Assembly (NCBI GenBank): GCA_002995645.1
Contig: PUHO01000005.1
Span: 62,159 to 126,158, forward strand
Direction: 5' to 3'
DNA: 64,000 bases
Origin: SAR324 cluster bacterium
GTDB taxonomy: Bacteria > SAR324 > XYD2-FULL-50-16 > HCM1
The position numbers and the translations under genes are program-made. How positions within the stretch are numbered: the first letter of the stretch is position 1; each line of letters starts with the position of its first letter. Below the pieces are notes generated by a model. The model was not told the origin of the DNA. It did not search any database and saw nothing but the letters and a program-made list of their open reading frames with translations. Shown piece by piece: positions 18,506 to 27,701 of the stretch.

Positions 18506-18988
18506 ATGAAATACCAAACCATTCGTTTTGGAGAAATTGACGTTACTCCAGACAAAATTATAACTTTACCGGAGGGAATATTAGGTTTTCCTAATTGCAC
18601 GAAATTTACTTTATTACAAGATAAGAAAATTGCTCCTTTTCAGGTTTTTCAATCTCTTGACTTTGCAAGTCTATCTTTTATTGTTGTAAATCCTCAAATT
18701 ATTCGACCAGATTATCACTTTGATATAACGCAAAGCTCGCTAGCTCGTATCAACACAGATAGCCTAGAAAACTTAATTGTACTAGTAATTTTAACTATGT
18801 CTAAGAATATTAGTAATATTACGGCTAACCTACAAGGTCCGCTTATTATTAATACTAAAGACAGGCTAGCTTTTCAATCTGTCCTTGTAGACACAGAATA
18901 CACAACAAAAGAACCAATTATGTTGTCGCCTGAACAAGGAATTGAACAACAAGAAGAACAAGACAACAACCAATCCACTGGTAGTTAA
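18506..18988 (+). CDS. fliW: Flagellar assembly factor / CsrA antagonist FliW
   Basis: Beta-barrel protein that binds either flagellin or CsrA. When flagellin is exported, freed FliW sequesters CsrA and allows flagellin translation. The 160-residue sequence shows the family start (TIRFGEIDV), ITLPEGILGFPNCTKFTLL and the conserved NLQGPLIINTKDRLAFQ block near residues 108-125. The start is the ATG at 18506, six bases after AAAGG; a TTG two codons earlier is less well placed. The flgK-flgL-csrA-fliW order supports the partner-switch role. Confidence 0.95.
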   Translation: MKYQTIRFGEIDVTPDKIITLPEGILGFPNCTKFTLLQDKKIAPFQVFQSLDFASLSFIVVNPQIIRPDYHFDITQSSLARINTDSLENLIVLVILTMSKNISNITANLQGPLIINTKDRLAFQSVLVDTEYTTKEPIMLSPEQGIEQQEEQDNNQSTGS

Positions 18989-19002
18989 TCTTGCGAACGT
19001 AG

Positions 19003-19024
19003 GCATACATATTATTATGTATGC
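19003..19024. terminator. Hairpin after fliW, likely terminator
   Basis: Perfect 9-bp arms (GCATACATA / TATGTATGC) with a 4-base loop, 15 bp after the fliW stop and before the convergent cyclase-like gene. The following bases are only moderately T-rich. Confidence 0.5.
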
Positions 19025-19190
19025 TTATGCTATATCCTAAACTAGCCCACCTTTTCATCACTAAAAGCCTTTCTCTCATATAGAGACGTTAACTTTCTTG
19101 CAATATCTAAGAATAATCTATTCACATTGATAAGAATATTTTATTTGTAATAAGACCAAGCCTGTTTGCTAAGCAAATTAGAAACTTTAA

Positions 19191-20738
19191 TTAGTCCTTA
19201 CTTTTTGTTTTTTCTGTAATATGATAAACGGTAGCATCGTCTTCTATCTTGTCATCACCAAGAGTTAAGTCGTCTTCTACTTCTATATCTAACGGCGTTG
19301 CCTTTAATGTTTCTTGTAACATATCAGACAAAGAGGTTTCAAATGTGGTTTCTTTTTGGACTCGTGATAAAACGTCTAGGTTACTTTGTTTATTTATAAT
19401 AGAATAAGCCTGCTCACCAAGTAAATCGGAAAGCTCATTATTCTCAACAAGATGAGCATCTGAAAGCTTGCCAATATTGCCAATAAAACTAGCAACCGTA
19501 TAAATCTCACCACTAGGAGCAAACTTAGCGCAAAAAGAAGCCGCATCAAAAGCATTACCTATAATACTTTGACGATTTATAGACTGAGCTAATCTTCCCA
19601 TTAATAAACTAGAATTTGCTATTCCTATACTAAAATCAATACTGCTATTCTTAAATAATTTTTTTTCCTTTGCTTCATAAGCTAGCCAACTTTGCAAAGC
19701 AACTGCCGTATTCATTGCTTGTTGATTCTTATCTGATCTATCAAAATACATATGTAACGTATTGCCTAGAAAACCAATAACAGAACCTTGTTGCTCTTGT
19801 ACTACTTTTTCAACTTTAGCAACCCAATCATATAAAAAATCATATGACTTTTTATGTTTATTACTAATAACGTGTTTATGAAAATTTTGAATATACAAAC
19901 AAACGTACACAGCGTCAAAATGGCGCACAGTAAGTCGACTAGGAAGTCCTATATTTTGGCTTTCTATCGGCTTAGACGGTTCCGCCGTTTCTTTCATAGT
20001 TTGCATTTTAGAAGCTACTTGATTAAACGTATCTACAAGAAAATGATTACGCTTTTGCGGCACTCGCACACTGAAATCATCTTGTAATAAACACCGTAGC
20101 CCTTCATATACCTGAAATTGTGGCAATGAAAAAATAAAAACAAAAAACAGAATAATACAAATAGCCAACAGAAGAAACAAGAAAGTAATCCACCAAAGTT
20201 GCGTAGCCATATTATCTAAGATATAGTTATAACTTAACATAACTTCAACTACGTCTTGCAACTCCACGCCACTAGCGCGTACGCCTCTAACATGATATAA
20301 AACTTGTATTGTACGATATTGCTTACTATCTTTTTGGTATATAATACGATATGATTGTTGCGGTTGATCCATTAATTTAAAAATCTTATTTCGTAAACCG
20401 TTGCGAATCAACTTAGATTCTAAATTAGCATGTGTACTAATCTTAAAATAACCGTTATTAATAACGGATAAACTAACAAATTGACTCCCATTAACCGCCG
20501 CTTGTTTCTCCAAAGATTTTAACATAACGTCGGCTTCTGTAAGATCGCCTTGATGTCTTTCCACTGAATCAGCAATTAAAGCTGCTGTTTGCAAAGCGTA
20601 TTGTTGTAATTTTTGAATTTCTCCTTCACTCATAGACGGAAGAAAAAACAGCCTCATAATAACGGCAACTACAATAATAAAACTACAAATACTTAACGCT
20701 ACATGCCAAGAAATTTTATTTTGTTCTGCAAATCGCAT
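19191..20738 (-). CDS. Membrane sensor with degenerate class III nucleotidyl-cyclase-like domain
   Basis: A 515-residue protein with a transmembrane helix at about 15-35, a periplasmic sensor region to about 180, a second helix at about 180-205, a HAMP-like linker and a cyclase-homology domain at about 265-430. The domain is recognised by VIGFLGNTLHMYFD, SIDFSIGIANSSLLMGRL and SIIGNAFDAASFCAKFAPSG. The metal-binding aspartates appear lost: the first motif reads CLYIQNFHK where DIxGFT is expected, and the second reads GNT for GDA. The transition-state Asn/Arg region reads FDAASFC. I infer a signalling scaffold, not an active enzyme. An acidic tail follows. Last gene behind gspE (22 bp). Confidence 0.72.
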   Translation of the reverse strand: MRFAEQNKISWHVALSICSFIIVVAVIMRLFFLPSMSEGEIQKLQQYALQTAALIADSVERHQGDLTEADVMLKSLEKQAAVNGSQFVSLSVINNGYFKISTHANLESKLIRNGLRNKIFKLMDQPQQSYRIIYQKDSKQYRTIQVLYHVRGVRASGVELQDVVEVMLSYNYILDNMATQLWWITFLFLLLAICIILFFVFIFSLPQFQVYEGLRCLLQDDFSVRVPQKRNHFLVDTFNQVASKMQTMKETAEPSKPIESQNIGLPSRLTVRHFDAVYVCLYIQNFHKHVISNKHKKSYDFLYDWVAKVEKVVQEQQGSVIGFLGNTLHMYFDRSDKNQQAMNTAVALQSWLAYEAKEKKLFKNSSIDFSIGIANSSLLMGRLAQSINRQSIIGNAFDAASFCAKFAPSGEIYTVASFIGNIGKLSDAHLVENNELSDLLGEQAYSIINKQSNLDVLSRVQKETTFETSLSDMLQETLKATPLDIEVEDDLTLGDDKIEDDATVYHITEKTKSKD

Positions 20739-20760
20739 ATAATTCCTATTAATTATTTAA

Positions 20761-22509
20761 TTAGCTTTTTTTAGATTCCATATCAGTAAACACAACGCGA
20801 TACATTTCATCTATCGTCGTGAGCCCTTGTAATATTTTTTCACAACAAGCATAACGTAGTGTAATCATATTTTCTTTTAATGCTATACTACGTAATTGCG
20901 CAGCATTATCACCGCGCATAATCCCTTGCCGTATATTGTCACTCACTTGAAGTAATTCAAAAATACCAACACGCCCTTTGTATCCTGTATGGCGACATTC
21001 TTCACATCCATTTCCGGCATATAAAACACCTTGGTAATCTTGTAAAAGGTCTTCCGGGAAATCCATTTGTAATAGTTCTTCTTTCATATAAGGAACAGGA
21101 GCACGACATTTATCACAAATTTTACGTACTAAACGTTGCGCTAAAATAGCCGTAACCGTACTACTAACTAAAAAAGGTTCTATTCCCATATCAATCAGAC
21201 GAACTACACTAGAAGCCGAATCATTCGTATGTAAGGTACTAAAAACTAAATGCCCTGTTAGCGCTGATTGAATAGCAATTTGAGAAGTTTCCGCGTCTCT
21301 CATCTCCCCAACCATAATAATATCCGGATCTTGACGTAACATAGCACGTAACCCTTTCGCAAAAGTAACGCCTAGCTTTTCATTAACTTGCATCTGTCCG
21401 TATAAATCAATCTGGTATTCAACAGGATCTTCAATAGTAACAATATTTTTTTCTTCCGCATTAATTTGTTGCAAAGCCGAGTACAAAGTTGTTGTTTTTC
21501 CCGAACCTGTTGGACCGGTCACTAACACAATACCGTGCGGTTGCGAAATACTATGTAACAAAGCTTCGTATACTTTTTGCGGCATTCCCACCTCAGACAA
21601 AGCGGTAAGACCTTGTCCTTGATGTAATAAACGAAGCACCGCTTGTTCCCCATGTGCCGTTGGAATAATAGACACACGAATATCCACTTTCTTACCGGCA
21701 AGCATAACCATAGAACGCCCGTCTTGCGGTTGATTTTTAACGGAAATATCCAACTTAGACATAACCTTTATTCTGTTGATTAAAGGCATATGCGCCGCAC
21801 GCGGTACTTTTGTAACTAAATGTAAAACGCCGTCTATCCTATTTCGTACAAGCGTTTCTTTTGAAAGTGGCGTAACATGTACGTCTGACGCACCGTCTTT
21901 AAGCGTTTGAAATAAAATAGAGTTCATTAAACGTTTAATTGGCTCTTCGTCATCAACGTCAAGAAGATCTTCCGTTTCTGCAACGCCTAGTTCACTTAAT
22001 TGCAGTAAGTCTTCATCTTCTTCCAAAATCTCGGCGGCTTCTTCTGCTGATCCGGCACTTCGATCATAGGTACGATTTAAAACGTTAATAATTTCCACAC
22101 TTTTTGTTAGCGTAATGCTAAACATATCATAGCCTAATTCTAGCGCTAATTGTTCATATGGAAAAGAAGGATATATATCAGCTACGGCAATAAAAAGAGT
22201 ATTAGCTTCCACTAGATAGGGATAGCATAAAAATTTCTTTAAAAATCGTAAAGCTATTTTTTCAGTACAATGTTTACGCAACTCTGGCGACGCATCTGGC
22301 AATTTATCAAGATAAGGCAACTTGAAAATACTAGCAACAATTTTTTGAAAATCTTGTTCTTTAATCAAGTCTGATTTTAAAAGCTGTTCTTTAAAATCAT
22401 GATTTCTTTGCCTACTACGTTCTACTATCGAATCTAGCTGTTCTTTAGGAGCTAATTTTTTAGTAAGAATCGCTTCAACAATCTGATCTTCAATTAAAGG
22501 ATACGACAT
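20761..22509 (-). CDS. Type II secretion / type IV pilus assembly ATPase (GspE/PilB family)
   Basis: Hexameric cytoplasmic ATPase that powers pseudopilus or pilus assembly. The 582 residues comprise a GspE N-terminal domain (about 1-130), a linker, and a RecA-like core with Walker A GPTGSGKTT, Asp box (VTIEDPVEY), Walker B (DPDIIMVGEMRD) and His box (STLHTND). A zinc site of two CxxC pairs (CDKC and CEEC) occurs near residues 455 and 510, as in GspE and PilB. No other secretin, pseudopilin or GspF gene is in the window, so GspE and PilB cannot be separated. Downstream lies the degenerate cyclase-like sensor. Confidence 0.93.
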   Translation of the reverse strand: MSYPLIEDQIVEAILTKKLAPKEQLDSIVERSRQRNHDFKEQLLKSDLIKEQDFQKIVASIFKLPYLDKLPDASPELRKHCTEKIALRFLKKFLCYPYLVEANTLFIAVADIYPSFPYEQLALELGYDMFSITLTKSVEIINVLNRTYDRSAGSAEEAAEILEEDEDLLQLSELGVAETEDLLDVDDEEPIKRLMNSILFQTLKDGASDVHVTPLSKETLVRNRIDGVLHLVTKVPRAAHMPLINRIKVMSKLDISVKNQPQDGRSMVMLAGKKVDIRVSIIPTAHGEQAVLRLLHQGQGLTALSEVGMPQKVYEALLHSISQPHGIVLVTGPTGSGKTTTLYSALQQINAEEKNIVTIEDPVEYQIDLYGQMQVNEKLGVTFAKGLRAMLRQDPDIIMVGEMRDAETSQIAIQSALTGHLVFSTLHTNDSASSVVRLIDMGIEPFLVSSTVTAILAQRLVRKICDKCRAPVPYMKEELLQMDFPEDLLQDYQGVLYAGNGCEECRHTGYKGRVGIFELLQVSDNIRQGIMRGDNAAQLRSIALKENMITLRYACCEKILQGLTTIDEMYRVVFTDMESKKS

Positions 22510-22532
22510 AATTTAATAATAAAAATGTAATG

Positions 22533-23345
22533 TTAAAAAGCTCTTTTTTCTTTTTTACGCAAAGTATGATTAATACCTGTATCTCGTTGAAATTGTATTA
22601 ATTCATGTAAAGTTTTAATTTGTTTATCTGCAAGTTTCTTTAAAAATTGTTGCAAGTAAAAAGCGGCGGCTTCCACATCTGGCATGGCTCTATGTCTATT
22701 AATTAAAGGATATTCAAAATGCTTAGACAAGCCTTTAATGCCACAAGATCGAACGTTAGGCAACAACTTTCTTGCCAAGCGAAACGTACATATTTCTATA
22801 TAAGGATCTAAATAAGGCAAGTCTTCTTGTTTTAAAACATGATTTAAAAATAAAAAATCAAATTTAGAATTATGCGCAACAAAAACACTTCCTTTTACAA
22901 ATTCACTAAACAAAAGAATAACTTCATGAATAGTCGCAGCCCCGGCAACGTCAGCATCTGTAATATGCGTTAATTTTTGGATATTCGTAGGAATACGCTG
23001 CTCCGGATTAACTAACATACTAAACGAATCAATTAATTGCCCGTCTTTTACTTTTTGAGCTGCAATTTCAATAACTTTATCCTTTCCCATAATAGGACCG
23101 GTCGTTTCTATATCTGTAATTACAAAACTAGTGTCCTTAATAGATTGATTTGCAACAAAATAAGAAAGATCCGTTATTTGCCATCTGTCTTCTGCCGTTT
23201 GTATATACTTACTATCAGTTTCTAGGGTTCGCTTAATGTCTTGTATTTTAATATGTCTAAAATAGCTACGTAAAAATATAGCAATACTGTTAATATGCAA
23301 TTCTTTTGTGCTATGAAATAAAAGATAAAAAAGCATTTCTTGCAT
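22533..23345 (-). CDS. DEDDh 3'-5' exonuclease (DnaQ/PolC epsilon-like)
   Basis: A 270-residue protein whose exonuclease domain spans about 72-245. The catalytic set is complete: D78 and E80 in VITDIETTG, Asp in HNSKFDFLFL, and the HRAMPD His/Asp pair near residue 220. The TNIQKLTHITD element is typical of proofreading exonucleases. The N-terminal 70 residues (helical, Leu/Ile/Arg-rich) are extra relative to E. coli epsilon and resemble a small winged-helix. It could proofread for DNA polymerase III or act in repair. It sits 23 bp before gspE with no obvious functional link. Confidence 0.85.
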   Translation of the reverse strand: MQEMLFYLLFHSTKELHINSIAIFLRSYFRHIKIQDIKRTLETDSKYIQTAEDRWQITDLSYFVANQSIKDTSFVITDIETTGPIMGKDKVIEIAAQKVKDGQLIDSFSMLVNPEQRIPTNIQKLTHITDADVAGAATIHEVILLFSEFVKGSVFVAHNSKFDFLFLNHVLKQEDLPYLDPYIEICTFRLARKLLPNVRSCGIKGLSKHFEYPLINRHRAMPDVEAAAFYLQQFLKKLADKQIKTLHELIQFQRDTGINHTLRKKEKRAF

Positions 23346-23452
23346 AAATATTCCAGTATAATGTCAATATAGTTTTGTATTTACTTTACTAAATTTTCAT
23401 ATACTATAGCAAGTCATCTTTATAAAATCGTACGTTCCGTTGTCAAAACCGC

Positions 23453-24877
23453 TTATTTATTTGCTTTATGCGTTAAATATTTCAAGATTTCTCTTCTTGA
23501 TTTTGGCATAACAACAGATTGTAACCAATCTTGTGTAGGGAAAATGTGGGGATCTGTTTGTACTGAAATAAACATACCGTCTTCTAATAATTTTTCAGAA
23601 GGATAAAAAACTTGATCAATCACACCGCCACTACAATGCAAGCCTACTTCTGTGTGAATAGAAAAAGCAAAATCTAAAACAGTAGCACCGTAACGAAATT
23701 CTTTAATATCGCCTTTTTCCGTAAAAACTTGTATTAATTTTTGTTTGTTACGAAGAAAAATATCGTCTATACGTAAATCTTTATATCGATTGGAAGCATC
23801 GTGTAACGTATCAAAATATATTTCAAGAAAATTTTTATATAATGCAGAGGTATACGTTTTTTCTCGCATTAAAGCTAACACCCCCATACGATTTGTATTA
23901 TAAAACCTAGAAGTCATAATGTGAAAGGTCATAGGAATACCGTCTATCACCACTTGTGTAATAAGCGCACGCCAACCGTTTGCCATTGGATTAGATACAT
24001 AATCACGTAAAGACAAAGGAATTGACACAAAATTAGTATGTAATAAACCAAGTACTTTGTAACAATCTTCTACTTCTTTCGTTTTAATAATAATTTTATC
24101 AAATGATTTTTGTACGTTTTGATAGGATTTATTCAAAATCAAATCACTTACTTTCGTATATTCAGGACGAATAGAATCAATAATTGTATCCGGCAATAAC
24201 TCTACTAGGATTTTTAAAATAATCTCTAGTACTCCTTCGCTACTTGCTTGTACTTGCGCTAGTCTAGAAGCAATCCTCGCATACAGCTGAGGATATAAAC
24301 AAGCATACGAACGATTACGTAATTCAGTGGCTAACTCACTCGTCCCTAAGCCTTCTGCTATTTCACTATACACAAGCAAAGTTTCTCGTGTAATCTTTTT
24401 CTGTTTTGCACGACGTAAAGCTTTTATTTCTAGTAGATTATCTAATCTATCTATAAGCTTAATAATAATAATACGAACGTCGTACATACCTCCTTCAATT
24501 ATCTTGTACCAAGTTAAATTCTGTGATTCTTTAACTTTAGTCAAAGCTTTCACCATATGAAGTACAGTAGGTCCGAACTTTTCTTCTATTGTCTCTGGAG
24601 AAACGTTAGAATCTTCAATAACATCGTGTAAAAGGCAAACAATAATACTTTCAATATCAAGTAAATATTCGCTTGCTGTTAACGCCATGCGTAACGGATG
24701 GATAATATAAGGGACCCCGCTTTTACGCAATTGCCCTTCATGCGCTTTTTCAGCAAATTCAATTGCTTGTTGCACACGTTTTAACTCTAGCCCCGAATCT
24801 AAACTATGTCGTTGTATGGATATAGTTAACTTCCTTTTACATTCTTCTAAAGTAACTAAATTGCTTAGCAAAATCAT
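23453..24877 (-). CDS. RelA/SpoT-like protein, probably hydrolase-only
   Basis: A 474-residue member of the (p)ppGpp synthetase/hydrolase family. The HD hydrolase domain (about 25-165) is preserved: IIHP, LLHDVIEDSN and KLIDRLDNL supply the metal-binding His/Asp set. The region that should be the synthetase domain (about 190-335) is recognisable by CYKVLGLLHTNF and SLRDYVSNPMANGW, but key positions have changed: no RxKxxxS site, ITQ where LHT is expected and no EIQIRT. A TGS-like domain follows (about 375-440, FTEKGDIKEFRYGATVLDF). The C-terminal ACT domain is absent; family members usually exceed 700 residues. Inference: alarmone hydrolase. Confidence 0.8.
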   Translation of the reverse strand: MILLSNLVTLEECKRKLTISIQRHSLDSGLELKRVQQAIEFAEKAHEGQLRKSGVPYIIHPLRMALTASEYLLDIESIIVCLLHDVIEDSNVSPETIEEKFGPTVLHMVKALTKVKESQNLTWYKIIEGGMYDVRIIIIKLIDRLDNLLEIKALRRAKQKKITRETLLVYSEIAEGLGTSELATELRNRSYACLYPQLYARIASRLAQVQASSEGVLEIILKILVELLPDTIIDSIRPEYTKVSDLILNKSYQNVQKSFDKIIIKTKEVEDCYKVLGLLHTNFVSIPLSLRDYVSNPMANGWRALITQVVIDGIPMTFHIMTSRFYNTNRMGVLALMREKTYTSALYKNFLEIYFDTLHDASNRYKDLRIDDIFLRNKQKLIQVFTEKGDIKEFRYGATVLDFAFSIHTEVGLHCSGGVIDQVFYPSEKLLEDGMFISVQTDPHIFPTQDWLQSVVMPKSRREILKYLTHKANK

Positions 24878-24925
24878 TTAAATCCTAGCTATAATTTTAT
24901 TAAAATCAAAAACGTATAATATAAA

Positions 24926-25351
24926 CTAGTTCCTTGTTCTAGGCGGCGGATAGGTAGCACAATATCCTTGTTCTAAAGCGGGAACAGTTGCGGTTTGGTC
25001 TTTATAGGCTTGGTCTTTAATTCTATTATACTGTTCGCAAATATTAATTCGTAAGCGCTGCGTTTGATAAAAGAAGCGATATACGTGTTGAATACGATAT
25101 TGTATATTATATAAGGACACAATAGCATTTTTATATAAATTAGCGGCATACTCTAAGTATTCTTTTTTCTTAGATTTTTGATAACTTCTATAATAGAGGT
25201 TCCCTTGATCCACTTGGTGTTGAATTTTATAAATCTCTTGTGCAAAAGGATAACTTCTATCATATTGTGGCAAAACGGCATATAGATTGGAAGCGTACGT
25301 ACTTAATATAAACAATCCGCCAATAACAAGTATCACTTTATATTTATTCAT
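24926..25351 (-). CDS. Hypothetical exported Tyr-rich protein, 141 aa
   Basis: Not recognised. The N-terminal 25 residues form a signal peptide, with likely cleavage near YAV-LP. The mature part is predicted mostly helical and strikingly rich in Tyr, Gln and Arg. Only two cysteines (near residues 107 and 131) are visible, compatible with one disulfide. It is in the same orientation as the RelA/SpoT-like gene 48 bp downstream. Function unknown. Confidence 0.6.
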   Translation of the reverse strand: MNKYKVILVIGGLFILSTYASNLYAVLPQYDRSYPFAQEIYKIQHQVDQGNLYYRSYQKSKKKEYLEYAANLYKNAIVSLYNIQYRIQHVYRFFYQTQRLRINICEQYNRIKDQAYKDQTATVPALEQGYCATYPPPRTRN

Positions 25352-25442
25352 ATTTTTATTCTAACACGGCTATTTTTCTTTTTTAATCTACTTAAATAAG
25401 TTTAGACTATTATAATTAACATATTAAATTTTATAAACCAAG

Positions 25443-25715
25443 TTAGAAAGACTTTAATGTACTCGCTTCTTCAAAAGTCAGGTAACTTATTCGTTTATAC
25501 AGTAAATCAGGATGAAACAACTCTACTTTCACATTTGTTTGTTGTTTATCCATTTTTAATTCACACCCTTTTTCTAGATCATTTAAAATAGATAACAATA
25601 ACTTAGCTGATTCTATTTGTGTTAATAAACCCGTTTTTTGCGTCCATTCTTCATAGTTTTTATTTCTTGAAAGCTTGTGATCTTGTATTAAAGTAACTAA
25701 ATTTTTAAGATTCAT
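25443..25715 (-). CDS. Hypothetical protein, 90 aa
   Basis: Not recognised. Soluble, helix-rich, no signal sequence, no cysteine motif beyond a single Cys. It lies in the same orientation as pyrB, 83 bp after its stop, and may be co-transcribed. Called as a gene because the frame is undisturbed and fits the spacing of its neighbours; it could still be spurious. Confidence 0.5.
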   Translation of the reverse strand: MNLKNLVTLIQDHKLSRNKNYEEWTQKTGLLTQIESAKLLLSILNDLEKGCELKMDKQQTNVKVELFHPDLLYKRISYLTFEEASTLKSF

Positions 25716-25798
25716 TTTATCTATAATTATATAAAATATAAAACCGGTTTTCTTTGCTAAGATAAGATATATAATTTATTCAACTACTATACCTTAAC

Positions 25799-26710
25799 TT
25801 AGCTATTTAATACAAGAAAAAAATAAATTAATGCCATTCGTACAAAAACACCGTTTTCAGCTTGCTTAAAATATAACATTCTTGGATCGTTGTCTACGTC
25901 AACCGCTATTTCGCCGCAACGTGGCAACGGATGTAAAACAAAGGCATTCTTTTTTATAAGCGGTAAACAACTTGTATCAAATTGATACGTATTTTGCACC
26001 GATTCATACATATTCATATCAGCAAACCTTTCTCTTTGAAAACGAGTCATATAAATACAATCTGACTCAGCAATTGCCTTTTTGAAATCTACTTCATTCC
26101 GCCATTTTATTTGATGCTTTTCTAAAATAAAAAGAACGTCTTCACTCATTTTACATTGTGGCGGCGCAACAAAAATAATATTTGGCTTATAAAACTGGGC
26201 AAGTAAACAAGAAAGACTCCGAACTGTTCTGCCATGTAAAAGATCGCCTACCATGCAAATAGTAAAATCATTCAGGTCAACACCTTGTTCATATATAGTA
26301 AACAAATCAAGTAACGCTTGGCTTGGATGCTCGCCTGCGCCGTCTCCTGCATTTAAAATAGGAATAGATGAAACAGACGCCGCTTTTTTAGCCGTACCTA
26401 TTTCAAAATGACGTAAAGCAATAATATCACTATAATACGAAAGTACTTTGACCGTATCTTCTATAGTTTCTCCTTTGGTAGCTGACGAATCAGCTCTTGC
26501 GTCTTCTGTTGTAATGACACTTCCTCCAAGACGTAACATTGCCGATTCAAAAGAAAGCCTTGTTCTTGTGGAAGGTTCAAAGAAAATAGACGCTAATATT
26601 TTACCGGTTACCTTGCACTCTTGCGGTTTTTGTTTTATTCTTTGAGTCAAACTTAGCAAATTATCTAACCATTCTTTGGATAAACTTTGCGTATCTATAA
26701 GATGCTTCAT
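25799..26710 (-). CDS. pyrB: Aspartate carbamoyltransferase, catalytic subunit
   Basis: Condenses carbamoyl phosphate with aspartate in pyrimidine synthesis. The 303 residues carry the carbamoyl-phosphate site FFEPSTRTRLSFE (about 48-60), the GDGAGEHPSQALLDLF segment and the C-terminal HPLPR aspartate site. The family length is normal. No pyrI regulatory-subunit gene is adjacent, suggesting a non-allosteric or class B-like enzyme. carA and carB, which supply carbamoyl phosphate, are about 10 kb away on the same strand. Confidence 0.96.
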   Translation of the reverse strand: MKHLIDTQSLSKEWLDNLLSLTQRIKQKPQECKVTGKILASIFFEPSTRTRLSFESAMLRLGGSVITTEDARADSSATKGETIEDTVKVLSYYSDIIALRHFEIGTAKKAASVSSIPILNAGDGAGEHPSQALLDLFTIYEQGVDLNDFTICMVGDLLHGRTVRSLSCLLAQFYKPNIIFVAPPQCKMSEDVLFILEKHQIKWRNEVDFKKAIAESDCIYMTRFQRERFADMNMYESVQNTYQFDTSCLPLIKKNAFVLHPLPRCGEIAVDVDNDPRMLYFKQAENGVFVRMALIYFFLVLNS

Positions 26711-26845
26711 ACGTATGAAAATATTATATTATTATATTAATTAAAAAAGCTGCCTTATTTAGTTAACTATTATACTGCTTTTTTCTTTTTTAATAAAGTA
26801 CTATTATCACCTTATTTTTTAATACTAAATAAATCATTATTTTAT

Positions 26846-27688
26846 ATGAAAAATCAACAAACTACCTATTGGGAAATTTTCTTCTCTTGTCCAAATGCAC
26901 TAGCTGAATTAGCGCAATTCTATTGTTTTGAAAACGGGGCGCTTGGTGTGGAAGAAATACAAACAAACCACAACGTAATCTTGTATAAAGCTTTCTTTAA
27001 AGAAAAAACAGACCTTTCTTTTCTTCTTACGCTGCAAGACGTAATGATAGTAGAAGAAAAGGAAAAGCAAACGGAGAATTGGCAAGAAAATTGGAAACAA
27101 CACTTTACGGCGTTATATATTAAAGACCGCTATTGCATTCATCCACCATGGGAAGCTAATGAAGAAAACTATAAAAACATAGTCATTATGCCGGGAATGG
27201 GTTTTGGTACCGGTTTTCATGAGACAACAAACTTAGCATTACAAAATCTGGCTTGGGTAAGTGACGAAACAAGTTTAAAAAACGTCTTAGATATCGGCGC
27301 TGGATCGGGGATTCTTTCTATTGCCGCACTACACGAAAAAGCAGACTTAGTAACCGCATTAGAAATAGACGAAGACGCCTTACCGGAGATACAAAGTAAC
27401 TGTAAGTTGTCCGGTTTTAACGAAGACACGATTGAAATACAACTTGGTAGCACAGACAGTATTACAAAAAAATATAATACTATTATAGCTAACATTACAG
27501 GCGACGTTTTACTGCAACTTGCCGCAAGCATACAGTCTTTACTTTTACCGCAAAGCTACCTTATTTTAAGCGGTATTACCCAAACCTATTTAGAAGATCT
27601 ATACCAAGCTTTTGCAACGTACAAACATTGCCTTACAACGCAAGACGGTATGTGGCACAGTATCGTATTTTATAAAACAGGTAATTAA
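26846..27688 (+). CDS. prmA: Ribosomal protein L11 methyltransferase
   Basis: SAM-dependent methyltransferase that modifies L11. The 280 residues have the N-terminal L11-recognition domain (about 1-85) and a class I methyltransferase fold with PGMGFGTGFHETT, DIGAGSGILSIAA (SAM site), EIDEDALPE and the catalytic-region NITGDV in place of the usual NIL. It lies 13 bp before glgX, so the two are co-transcribed. It is divergent from pyrB across a 135-bp AT-rich gap in which I see no convincing promoter. Confidence 0.93.
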   Translation: MKNQQTTYWEIFFSCPNALAELAQFYCFENGALGVEEIQTNHNVILYKAFFKEKTDLSFLLTLQDVMIVEEKEKQTENWQENWKQHFTALYIKDRYCIHPPWEANEENYKNIVIMPGMGFGTGFHETTNLALQNLAWVSDETSLKNVLDIGAGSGILSIAALHEKADLVTALEIDEDALPEIQSNCKLSGFNEDTIEIQLGSTDSITKKYNTIIANITGDVLLQLAASIQSLLLPQSYLILSGITQTYLEDLYQAFATYKHCLTTQDGMWHSIVFYKTGN

Positions 27689-27701
27689 CTTAACTATATA
27701 A

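Noticed and set aside
26711..26845. Pyrimidine attenuator before pyrB
   Set aside because: A loose A-run/T-run inverted repeat exists, but there is no convincing leader peptide or terminator in the pyrB direction.
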